In this document: piece after piece, positions 17,186 to 29,200 of the stretch | Layout: every line of letters starts with the position of its first letter | Numbering within the stretch: the first letter of the stretch is position 1 | From: Asterias rubens | Taxonomy: Eukaryota > Echinodermata > Asteroidea > Forcipulatida > Asteriidae | DNA: 64,000 nt | NCBI RefSeq assembly: GCF_902459465.1 | Contig: NC_047082.1 | Location: 10,786,545 to 10,850,544 of the forward strand | Direction: 5' to 3' | The notes under the pieces: generated by a model | The model's database searches: none | What the model was told of the DNA's origin: nothing | Seen by the model: the letters and a program-made list of their open reading frames with translations, nothing else | Made by a program: the position numbers and the translations under genes

Positions 17186-17378
17186 TATAATAATGAAAGA
17201 AAAAACTCCCTTGTCACACACGAAGTTGTGTGCTTTCAGATGCTTGATTTCGAGACCTTTCTTAAATATTATGAGGTCTCAAAATCAACTTCGTGGAAAA
17301 TAACTTCTTTCTCGAAAACTACGTCACGTCCTAACTCGAGATAAAACTAAACTCTTTGTGAAATCCACCCCAGATGTT
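17186..17378 (+). mobile_element. Family A core fragment joined to a CTCGTCCTAACT foldback end
   Basis: TAATGAAAGAAAAAACTCCC...GATTTCGAGACC...GGTCTCAAAATCAAC is the middle of family A. It switches at about 17328 to TCCTAACTCGAGATAAAAC...TTTGTGAAATCCACCCC, the right end of the foldback family seen at 31270 and 37850. A T homopolymer follows at 17509-17526. No gene is recognised from 17530 to 18280. Confidence 0.65.
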
Positions 17379-18284
17379 AGACCTTTCTTTTGTTGATAAA
17401 CAAACCGCCTTGGTTGCATGGTCGGCCGAATGTTTGTAAAACACCCAATCGTATTAAAAGACGTTTTTCTGCAAATTTTCAATTAATAAAATACCTCTCA
17501 TAATTAGTTTTTTTTTTTTTTTTTTTACAGATCAACAAATTTTGTTTCATTGTTACCAAAAATAGCGCGGCGGGCGATTTACTAATTCGCCTTGGTGTGA
17601 TCATGGAGGTAGAATTGACTAATTTGCACCCGCCAAGGCAGATTAAAGTTTCGTATTATTTTACCCGAGTGATTCACCTTTTCGCCGGGCGAATGAACAA
17701 ACCCAATCGGGGATCTTTTTGGCATGACTTCCCAAAGTTCTTAATTAATTCGGTAAAAGTGCACGTGCTTTTGTAAATCAAATTAAAGTTTCGCATAAAA
17801 ATGCAACTTTGGTTCACACACGCCCTCACGCGGTCAAACATAATGCACGGAAATGCGCCCCCATGTGGTCAATGGCAATCGGACATAAAACAGCCGTAAA
17901 GTAATCAATTACTTCGCGGTCAACTAAGGTCAACAATTTTCTGCGGCAGCAGAAATACATTTTGTGGTGAAAAAGCACCGCAAAAAGATCGCGTAGACTA
18001 GAGCATTTCGACAATGTAAGTGGCAAGAATGTCTGCAAAATGATTATAAAGTACAGGATATTTGTGGACCAGTAACCCTACAGAAAATGGATCTAACTGC
18101 TGATGGTATTTTATGTTATTCATCAAATCAATCAATCATGGCGGACGATTGAGCATGATCAGGAGAGATTGATATGAGAGACATCCGTCAAACTCAAACC
18201 AAATAAAGAGAACTGACTAATCTCCATTAATGAAGGTAACGTAATGGTTGAATCATGGTTTTCACAGCCGTCCCATCCTAATAC

Positions 18285-18430
18285 TAGACCTAGGCCCAGT
18301 GTCTGGGGCGCTAGATTCCTTTTTTCGAAATTTTGATAACCCGATAATATTATTAATATTATAAAATATAATAATGTCAAAATTTCGAAAAAAAGGAATT
18401 TAGCGCCCCAGTCACTGGGTCTATTTTATT
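18285..18430. mobile_element. Foldback element with long arms
   Basis: The arm CCCAGTGTCTGGGGCGCTAG...TTTTTTCGAAATTTTGA is matched by TCAAAATTTCGAAAAAAAGG...TAGCGCCCCAGTCACTGGG. An AT-rich centre (AATATTATTAATATTATAAA) separates the arms. Confidence 0.85.
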
Positions 18431-18510
18431 TAGTCTATACTAGACCTGGAATGTACGGATCCTGCCGAGTATCGACGTACTATAAAGCATGTATAAAGTA
18501 GCAATTTAGA

Positions 18511-18642
18511 AGCCTATTCGCAGTTGCAGCTGCGCATGTCTGTCAAAAGGTCACGGGAGATTTACAAATTGCATTGTCAGCAGTAACAGACAACGACAGA
18601 CATGCGCCGCGAAGCTGCAATCGTGCGAATAGGCTTATAAAA
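18511..18642. mobile_element. Foldback element (GCCTATTCGCA ends)
   Basis: Arms AGCCTATTCGCAGTTGCAGC and GCTGCAATCGTGCGAATAGGCT are inverted. The interior shares GCGCATGTCTGT and GTCAGCAGTAACAGAC with the AAGCCACTTCGG family, so it is a relative with different ends. From 18643 to 19180 no feature is recognised. Confidence 0.75.
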
Positions 18643-19184
18643 TAGGGCCTACCTTTTTAAGAACACGTTTAAAGTTAATGCTAATTGCTAATTTAACTTT
18701 GATAAACTGATAATATAATCTATTTATTATTAATAATTGGGGTACCCCAGTCCTAGAAATATGGGATTGGGATCAGCCTGCTCTGAGACGATAGTGGAAC
18801 AAACCTCATGTCTTGTCTTTACTGCACAACCCGCCGCCACTAGGCTATAAACGTTTTATCTAGCGCATTATCACAGTCACACCCCGCCCCTAGCTAGGGG
18901 GTTCTGGTTCTGGTTCTGGTGGTTTGCTGCACAATCCCCACATATCGGGATGTACACGTGCAGGTGACTGAGCAGCAATGATTTACATGAAGTGAGCCCC
19001 TCTGATGATGTTACCCATATCCATAGCTTGAAGTTTACTCTTAAAAATACTAATAGTAGAGACGTATCAAAGTGCTCAGTATTATTTTCTGCAAGGTACA
19101 TGTGGAACTATACGTATACAGTATTGAACTTTGAAGTGTAAGAGACTTACTCCTTTATGTAGCACCCTATAGAGCTAGCTCTAT

Positions 19185-19369
19185 ATGGGTAAAGACCAAT
19201 CCGACGCCCACTGGGCGCGCAAGTGTTGAGCACCGGGCGGGCAAGTGTTGAGCACCGCGCACCATTTGCTGCGGTGTCTTCAATGCCTGGATTGTGCAAA
19301 AAAGACACCGCAGTTGGGAATTTTTAATAGAGGGCGCTACCAATTTTGTTTCGTCGGATTGGTCTATAC
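19185..19369. mobile_element. Foldback element (AGACCAATCCGACG ends)
   Basis: Arms AAGACCAATCCGACG and CGTCGGATTGGTCT are inverted. Within it GCGGTGTCTTCAATG and AAAGACACCGCAGTTG pair, and GGCAAGTGTTGAGCACCG is directly repeated. Confidence 0.8.
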
Positions 19370-19626
19370 ATATGCTGCCGATCAGACCAGGAACACCGGG
19401 GCGAGCCCCTTGCCCTTCTTTTTTTGATAAATGATAAGTGCTCTGGGTTCTTTTATGAGCATTACACAACAGACAGGACCAACTGCTTTACGTCCCATCC
19501 GGAGGACGCAGCAATAGTGGCTAAGTGTCTTGCCAAAGTACACGAGTGACGACTCTCGAACCCACACTCTGTTGAACAGAAACACCAGAGCTTGTGTCCA
19601 GTGCTCTTATCCACGACATGCCACTA
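19370..19626 (-). mobile_element. SINE family 1 (reverse copy)
   Basis: The reverse complement gives TGGCATGTCGTGGATAAGAG, a box B-like GGGTTCGAGAGTCG and the GACACTTAGCC...CTGGTCTGATC body. It abuts the foldback at 19369. A family A end fragment follows at 19729-19797 (GTGAGGATACTGGTCTTTGA). Confidence 0.65.
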
Positions 19627-20240
19627 TGATTGAAAGAAAGTAAATTTGGGGGTCTTCAATGTAGCTAGTATTTCTGCTAGGCTACTTTAGTAGTCTCTTG
19701 CTCATGACTTCTCTCTGTACGACGCAACAACTGTTGTTGATACACCAAGTGAGGATACTGGTCTTTGACGACTAACCAAAAGTGTATATTGCCTTAAAGC
19801 AAAGCAAATTTAATGTTTCTCAAACCCTTGTAATCAGTCTTGATTTATACAGTACATTCATGACTATTAGTTTTTCATTTCTTCCCTTATTTAGGTATTG
19901 TTTTGAGATGACGACCACATTTTGAAAGTTAAGCAACACCACTTTTCAGCATATGAAAAGGAAAAGAACCACTTCAAGAGAGTGCAACCATGCTGTGACA
20001 ATCCATTAAAATGACGGACAATCAATCATAATGTGAACATCAATTATTTTTAACAAAGATTTTCTTTTGTGCAATAGCCATTAATCCTTGCCAGTTACAA
20101 GTATTCTTAGTGTTCTAGAAAAGTAAGTTTATATCAAAGAAGACGCCAATTGAAAAAAGGTCAATTGATTTTACGACATAAATGTGAAGATTTTCCAGTG
20201 ACCATATTTAAAGATAATTTGGTCGCGAGAACTCTCCAAG

Positions 20241-23200
20241 ATGGTTTCCGTGGAGAAAAGTGTTTTGATTTGTTTGGGCTTCTTGGCCGTGCTGATCACA
20301 CCCACACTGGAAGCTGTCAACTACAACGAGCCGAATCTTGAGGAGCCACGTTACAGCTACTCGGGAGAGAATGAAGGGGGTAGACTCACTGGGCATGTCC
20401 AGAACTGGGCAACACTGATTCAGAACTACATATTGCAGGTAACTATACCATGTACAAGTAGATTATTTGAATTACATGTTGAGCCAATTTAGATATTTTG
20501 TTTATTTTTTACATTTTTATTTGTTTACACGGATTTGTAAACTAATTGATCCTTTGCCAAAGGACACCAAATTATTGGAAATTTTTACATTGATGCAAAT
20601 ATCAAGTGAGGTCATGGCGGCCATGGCTTCTGTTGCCCTTGGTCTTGGCCTTGGTGCCCCTTCAAAAGTTTCCCCTTAGACTTGAAGAGTTAAAATCTCA
20701 CTTCTCACCAAGAGCGCCGGAAGTACCCTTTGCAAAATGAAAGCGGGGGTACAAATGGATACACAGGAGAGCGGGGGAGTAACCTGCAATTGACTGGCAT
20801 CCTTGTCCAAGGGAATATCAATATTCGCATTCGTTTGTCAAGACCCTGGCATGATGAGCCATATTGGCATGTGACAGACTTTAGTTTTTGTTCAAATTAC
20901 AGCAAATGTTTACATTTTTTTCCCCTCTCTTTCTTCAAAACCTCAACCCTTATAAAAGGTTTGTCTTTTCCATGTCTTTGCATTTAGTTGTGTAGCGATG
21001 GACTGAAGACTGAATACACACAGAGTTTCTACGACAAGGCCGACTACATTCTGCAGAAGAAGAATGCCACGGAAATCGTCGCCAAAGTCCGAGAGCTTCT
21101 GGACGATTACTTCAATAAGAAAGAAGAAGCAGCTAGGGTGAGTGGCAGGGGAAGTGGTTACACATGTGCCAGGTCTAGGGCCTCAAAATAACCCACTGCA
21201 CCCACAGCAATTGCTGTATTGTCCTAGTGTCTCTTTTGCTGTCGTGCCCTCTGCAAGGTTCCAATACAAACTTGCATTTTCCTCATAGAAGTGCCCTTTT
21301 ACCAGAGGAAAAATGCTGTGCCTCTTCCAGAGCAAAGTTCCAAGGCCTGCAACTTGGCAAAAGTGTAGTAAACAACTGGAACCCTTTGCCCTGTGCTCTT
21401 TTGCCGTGGTGCCCCTCTGCAAGGTTCCGACATAAATTTACATTTTCTTCAAAGAAGTGCCCCTTTACCAGAGGGAAAATGCTGTGAAGTTTGAGGCATG
21501 CAAGTTGGTAAAAGTGTAGTAAAGTACAGGAACATTTTGGGTGGCATAATAATTTTGTTTGTTGATTTTTATGAATGGCACCTTACTCTTAAAATATAGA
21601 TCCTACTTTCAGGCCTTTCCCCCCCCCCAGCAATTTCATTTCATTTGTTCTGGTTGTGAAACCTAGGACTGTCAGAAAACAAACATAATCACCGTACTAG
21701 CCAAGAACCCTATGGAGAGAAGACAAAGAAGGAACTTTCAATTTAGATGTGGGAGGAAAACCCCAGATAGTTATTCAAGGGAACACTCAAGCAGTCAAGT
21801 AGGGACTGAAAAAAAACCAATCCACATAGTGCCCCCAGTCAGGATTCGAACCGGGGTCCTAGAACAATGTGGAAGGTGAAGAAAGATACCACTACACTGA
21901 AACTGGCCTCTAAACCACGTTATCAAGTAAAGCAGTTTTAAGAAGGAACTTAGTAGACCTTAATCACGGTGTGGCCATCTTGATTTTACTCCATTCCAAC
22001 TCATTGCAACCAAACTAAGGCTGGACGAAGTAATAGTCTGGTGCCATGTTTGCGCAATGAATGTTAGCATTCATTACTGTTATTGGAAACAAGGAACATG
22101 ACCAAGATGGTGACAGCGTGATAAAGGTCTTAAGGAAACTTTTGAGACGCTGGCGGCAGGAGACATAACAGTCTTTTTTTCCGGCTATGAGCGTGCGCGC
22201 ATGCTCAGTATTGCGCAGTAGGTCTTAGCACACGCAATACTGTGAAACAGGACTGTCTAAACATCTCCCACTATAAGCAATTACATGTAGCGTTCATAAC
22301 CCACTAAATATTGTTGTAATTTTGCAGCGTATTGCCGACGAAGTCAAGCGACTCCACGATGTCAGCATGGGCAAGAATCCATACACGTCTCTTACCGGGA
22401 TTCCTAATGCGTTTTATAGAGACTCGGACATACCTGGACGCCTGCCTGAACTGAGCTACAATACGTAAGTTTGCATCTGGCCCCAACAATATTCTTTGCT
22501 AACAAATATTATTAGTATCCATACAACGTTAAGTTGCTCAAGGCGCTTGATCAAATAGGAATATTTTTTTTAAAGACGGGTTTCAAAGTGTGATTCTGTG
22601 ATTCAGTAACTAGACGACAATACCTATTCTAGTCGTTGTGAAATCAGCGGTTAGCTTGGTAGGATTCTAACCCACAACCTTGTGATTGCAAGTCTTGCAG
22701 TCTAACCACTGGACCAAAGGTAACTAAAGTCTAGCCCGAGCATAATTGTCATTAGCAGTCAATGTGTTAATGGGGACTTTGGTTGGTTTGAATCATAGAA
22801 ATGTATCCTGGGGAACGCTGAGCTTGGCTGCCCTCTGTTTCGTCTGTGGACACGGCGTATCGATACCGCGTGTATGGGGCATAATGATCATCGCGTGACA
22901 CGCGTGGCCGTACGGTATGGCCAATGATCATTGCGTGACACGCGGGTATGGCAAAACGGCATTGCACATAGACTGTTTCTATGTGTTTTCATTGGTCATT
23001 GTTCATGACGTCAACTGTATGGCAAAAAATGGCGTATGCAGGTCTTTAAAAATGGTCTGACTACGAAGTTGCATGCACAATGACACTCCAGCGTTCTCTG
23101 GGTTCTATTTCTATGGTTTGAATAAAGATTTGGTCATCGCTGTTTTTGCTTTTTTGCCATCAAGGTACTTTCGGCAAGCAGTCAGCAAAACGTCAAGTAC

Positions 23201-26200
23201 AGTGAAAATATCAGACGAGGTACCGAGGGACAGCAAGGATACTATAAACGCTGTGTATTACACCAAGGATCTGGATGAAGTCTTTATCAGCAACTTTGAA
23301 CAAGATCAACAGTTGAGGTAAATTTTTTTTAATTCTTTAGAACTTAAGCATTAGTGTAGATTTTGTTAAATTTTAAAATGAATGTTTAAATAAATAATGC
23401 TGATTCTCTACAACTTTGATTGAAGGGTGCCCATGGCCGGGTGGCTTAGAGCATCAAATTCAAGTTCTGGTGGTTAAGTTATTGGTGTGTGGGTTCGAAT
23501 CCTGGTCGCTTGTGTCCGTGCAAGATGCTATACTATAATTGCTTCTCTTCACCCATGGGGATAAATGTGCTTGCGAGGGTAGAGGTTAGAGGTTTGATAT
23601 TGTGTATCAAAAAGCCAATTGAAGGCTGCTGCCGCTCAGGGCTGTTTACTCCCCAGGGAGCTGAGAAAGATTAAAGAGCCAATAAAGGATGATCTCAATA
23701 TTTCAACTATTACCTTTTTATGGTCAAATAGACATCGCAGATACCGGTTAATAACCATTTTACTCTCAAAATTTGCATTTAGTAACGAATAACTCTAGTA
23801 AAAAATGCACCGGTTTATCTATTATAATGACCTCTTGACGCCAGTGACGATATTCCCCTAGTTGGGTGTGAACACAGTTCTCAAGCTTTGGCAAACTGAG
23901 GGCGCTATTTTCCACACCAAACAGCCGCCACAGATGTCAAGATTCCTTTTTCGCGCAGGTTTTGCTTGACCCTGCGTTTTTCAGAAATTTTGCTAGAAGT
24001 GTTCTGTAGAAAAACCATTTTTACCTTGTTTTAACGTGAGGTAACAGACTCGTTATATATTTTTTTTAATGTTTCCTATGGACTCCAGCTATTAAAAAAC
24101 TGTAATATCTATATATTTGAGATCATCCTTTATTGGCTGTGTAAAGGAATGTTATAACTAATGAAAAGCACATTGATACGGTTATTGTAAAATGTGCTAT
24201 ACTATAAGAACCAGTTATTATTATTTCTTTGTCTGTTGCAGGTGGCAGTATTTTGGTTCAGTTGAAGGAGTCTTGCGGAAGTTCCCTGGTCGAGAATGGA
24301 ACCGTAATTTTGCAGGGTTTTACAATGACTACGACCCACGTGTAAGAGCGTGGTATATTGCAGCAACCAGCGACCCCAAAGATGTGGTTATTGTACTGGA
24401 TTGCAGGTTAGTTACTTTCTATTTTCACTGCAATAAGATTAGATGAAAAACATATTCCTACAGTAGTTCTCATACTGTCACCTTTAAAGGATTTTGGTAC
24501 TTTTTGTAACACAGAACACAATGTCCACAGATTTACATTAAACTTGCACCGTTTGAAGATAATGATAGTAGAATGTGTACCTTATTAGATGCTGAGGTGC
24601 TGTAGTTTTTGAGAAATGAGTAAACAATGTCATGAAAATACGTTTTACATGCTGAAATAATTTTCGTCTCATGGTCAGTGAGACAAAAATTGTTGTCATG
24701 ACATTGTTTTACTCATTTCTCAAAAACTACAGCACCTCAGCAAGTAATATTTTCAGGGAAGCTTTCTACTGTCATTATCTTCAAACTGTGTAAGTTTAGT
24801 GTATATCTGTGGACATTGTGTTTTTTGTCCTACAAAAAGTACGTAGAACATTAAGAGAGCGAACTGATTATCTGTTAACCCTCCTATGCATTGTTGCGTC
24901 AGTGCGTAAACGTTGTATCGTAACATGACGTGTTGTGGCTGACTGATCTAGTTCACTGGACCCAGGCTCTGGTATTGTCAGCAGCAGAGTGTGGGTTCGA
25001 GTCCCTGTAATAACACTTGTGCCCTGGAGCAAGACACTTCACCATAATTGCCTCGTTAAAAGTTGGGAAGGTAGTGCACTCTGCTCTACTAGCCAGGCTC
25101 CTCGTGGATGATGCCAAGTCCCACATCCTTATGGACTGTGAAAGGGTGTAACCCCGTTTCATCCCCAGGAGAAGGTGGCAGTGTCATGGCCGAGCGGTTC
25201 AGAGCACCGGATTCAAGCTCTGGTGTTTGATCACCAGGGTGTGGGTTCGAATCCCGGTGGTGACACTTGCTACATAAAATTGGGGAGGTATTGCTTTCTG
25301 CTCTACCGGCCAGGCTTCGGACTGATGATACCCAAGCCTACATTCAGATGGACTGTGAAAGGGGTGACCCTGTTTCAGCCCTAGGAGTAGGTGGCAATGG
25401 CCTCTGGAAAAAATAATTGTAGCCCACACCTTGAAGTGGCCCTCAGGCCTTGTGTGTCAGGCGACTTGCATGAAAAAAGAAAAAAAGTGGCAGCATGCCC
25501 CTGGTGACAGTTGATTTGGGTCCATAGCCCAAATCACTGAAGTGGCTGTCCTGCTTTTGAGTATATATGCAATATCTCATACAAAACCCACATACAACAA
25601 TCTTTGCTGTGCTATGAGTGGAAAAAACACCCAAGTAAACCAAACTGATGTAATTCCTGTATTCTTTTCTGTGGACAGTTACTCTATGAAGGGAAAGAAG
25701 TTTGACATTGCAGTGTCTGTCGTGAGGATCATCTTAGATACTCTGACCAAGCAGGACTATGTCAACGTCATCTGTGCCAGAGCTAGTCACTGGGATGCTT
25801 ACGGAAAGTAAGTTAACTTGATATTTTTACAAGAATTGATTTGTGGCAAGTCGTGGCCTGGGCCCAATTTCATAAAGCTGCTAAGCACAACAATATTGCT
25901 TAGCATGAAATTTCTTCCTTGATTAAACCAGGTTTACCATCCAAATTTCCACTTGTTGCATTTACATGTAGCGCTATGACTTTTGCCAACCAACAGGGTC
26001 TGTACACATGCGTGAATGTAATTAGCATACTTCATAAAAAGGGTCCAGTAGGTAGTCTATTATTAATGAATTTACAAACACAATTGATCATTGATATATA
26101 ACATAAACCAATTTTTATTTATTTAAAGATGGCATCCGTTTAACACAACTGTCTTAAGTTGTAAAGATGACCGTCTTGTACCGGCAACCACGGCTCATCG

Positions 26201-29200
26201 TAAAGACTTAAAGGAGAAGACGCAGGCCCTGATTCCAGATGGAACAAGCGAACTCAAGTGAGAATATTGTTCAGCATTTTAATTTTTGTTTTTGATAGGA
26301 AGCAATCCGCCGTATTTTTGACCACGTGAGGGCGCTCTAAAAATATGTTATCACTTCCGGGGTTATATTCATTCATACCCAAAATAATTATTAAAGACTG
26401 GAACACATTACCAACACAGACATCATATCCAATACAGAGAATTAGATCTTTAAAGGAGTTGTTATAACCCAACTCAAAATCATCATAAAACTACGACGCA
26501 CAGAAGTTACAGAATGCCGATGATAAAACTGTGGAAAAGAATTGCGTATACCCCACGGAAGATCTTATAGTTGACAAACTAAAGCACTTTTTATTCATCA
26601 ATGACACAAAGATTGTTAATTAATATGTAAATAACATTGAGATATCTGCAACATCAGCAAACTGTTGTTCATAAAATGAACCCCCCTTACCAACTTAAAA
26701 TATCACTTGACAAACAAATTCTTCGCTCAACAAATGTATGTTGTGCTCTAATACTCAGATTAAACAGTTACTCTGTGATCCACTCCTTGCAGTTTTTATC
26801 ACCAGAGAAACTTTGATAAGTTCTGTTTTAAAATGTTTGCTCTCTCCTCCATTTGCCCACCAACACCTTAAAGACAGTGGACACTATGACAGTGGACAAA
26901 TGTCAAAGAGCAGTCTTCTCACTTGGTGTATCTCAACATAATATGCATAAAATATCAAACCTGTGAAAATTTGAACCCGATTGGTCGTCGGAGTTGCGAG
27001 ATAATTATGAAAGAAAAAACACCCGTGTCACATGAAGTTGTGTGCTTTCAGATGCTTGATTTCGAGACCCCAAATTCTAAACTTGAGGTCTCGAAATCAA
27101 ATCTGTGCAAAATTACTTCTTTCTCGAAAACTACGTCACTTCAGAGGGAGCCGTTTCTCACAATGTTTTATACAATCAACCTCTCCCCATTACTCGTTAT
27201 CAAGTTAGATTTTATGCTAATAATTATTTTGAGTAATTACCAATAGTGTCCATTGCCTTTAATCAACTGTGACGATTTCTTTCAAAATTTTTGATCAGAC
27301 GTGGATTTGAGAAAGCCTTTGAGTTGCTGTCTGGTAAATCTCGCACAGGCTGTCAAGCCATAATCATCTTGGTGACGGACGGCAAAGATACGGACGGTGA
27401 ACGAGTTCGTTGCGGCCCAGGTATGTGATTTAGCGTAGAGCAAAATGTTGCCCAGACCAAACAAAAACCTTTTTATGGAAACCCCTGAGGGTGTCATGTC
27501 CACGCTGATAAGCGCCCCAAAATTAAGCTCAGGGCCCAATTTCATAGAGCTGCTTAAGCACAAAATTTTGCTTAAGCAAAAAAAAACCTTGCTTAGTAAA
27601 ATCAGATTACCGTCCAAGACTCCACTCAATTGTTATGCTAAGTAAACAACAGCTAAATACCAGTCACAAGCAATGTATAGTGCATGAAATTTTGGCCAGT
27701 AACGTGTGTAAAACAAGCAAGCTATTTTCATGCTTAAGCAAATTGTTTGCTTAAGCAGCTCTGTGAAATTGGCCCCCGGTATTTCTCTTCAGCAGATGTT
27801 TAGTGGGTTTGAATCCCGCTTGATACACTTGTGTCCCTGAGCAAGATGCTTAACCATAATTGCTTCTCTCCACCCAGGGGTAAATGGGTACCTGTGAGGG
27901 CAGAGATGGTTCTTTTGATTGATTTAGTCATGTAGCGCATATTAATGTTGCACAGGCTGCATACTCCCCAGGGAGCTGAGATGGTTTAAAGAATGAATTA
28001 AGGCCCAGTGACCAGGGTAATAATGTTGGAAGCGTTGAGACGTGTAAAAATCGCTTTATAAAAACTGGTTATTATTATTATCATTATTACTAATATATCA
28101 TGGGGTGAAAGATCATTTACTTCTGCTGCCCCTTCATACTTGAATGACTAGCCGGTTATATTGAACTTTTATCATCACGAGCTTTGTTCAAAACTTCCCT
28201 CAAGACTCACCTAACGAGGACTCCATAAACATTCCTTTCTTCTGATGTGTCACTGTGCCATGAGCATCTTAAAGCCATTAGACACTTTGGGTAAACATTA
28301 TTGTCCAAGGCCCTCACTTCGTGTATCACAACTTATATATAAAATAACAAACCTGTGGAAATTTAGGCTCAATTGGTCATCGGAGTCGGGAGAAAATAAC
28401 GGGAAAACCCATCACCCATGTTTCTGCACGTTTCGCCGTGTCATGACATGTGTTTAAAATAAATCCCTAATTCTTGATATCGAGAATTGATATTGTTTTA
28501 ATGTTTTCTGAAAAATTAAAGCATTTCATGGAATAGTATTTCAGGAGAAGTCTTTCGCCGTTACCTTCTGTAAACCCTGTAAGCTATTTGTAAATCTGTG
28601 AACTTTTAATTTTTTTTCTGTACCGAAAGTGTATAATGGCTTTAAGAAGGATACTGGCACATTATAAATAAGGGAATAAAAGGGTAGCGACGAGTTCTTA
28701 AACGGTTGTTTAAAATGGGTAGGGTCGTTGCCGTGTGATAAAGGCCCTCATTCATACCCCAGACAGTTTTGCTACTCATATTGGTGGAGAGCGCCTCACG
28801 CGGGGGTGTTTATATGGTTGATAATGACCAGCTGGCACACAAGCTCATGTACGCCATAGATATAGAATATACATATAATACCTAGATTGACCGTGCTTAC
28901 ATACTCAGGTTCTGGCGTGGCCTCAGCCATTAGCCTATATCCCTTGTTAATCTTCCACCAGCGATGTGTTCTTAAACCGCGGTTTAAAACTTTGCATGGT
29001 CGTGGTCGTGCAGGCCTTTATCGCACGCCCACGACCCTGTCGGTTAAGACCTCGTCGCTACCCTTTTATACCCTTATTATTGTTATTATTATTATACCAA
29101 GATTGGCTTGCGGGCTTTTGGAGCGAACTTGCATACAATTTAAAATAAATTCCAAAACTCTTAAATTTAAGATTGATTACCAATGTGTACCTTCCCTTCA

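Larger units (their letters stand above)
24242..25807 (+). other. VWA MIDAS-encoding exon pair (exons 5-6) of the alpha2delta-like gene
   Basis: Exon 5 ends GAT TGC AG and exon 6 starts T TAC TCT, so the MIDAS serine codon is split by a phase-2 intron. The joined motif D266-C267-S268-Y269-S270 keeps the D-x-S-x-S metal ligands but replaces the usual small residue before the last Ser with Tyr. The preceding DYDPRVRAWYIAATSDPKD is the canonical run-in to the VWA domain. Confidence 0.9.
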
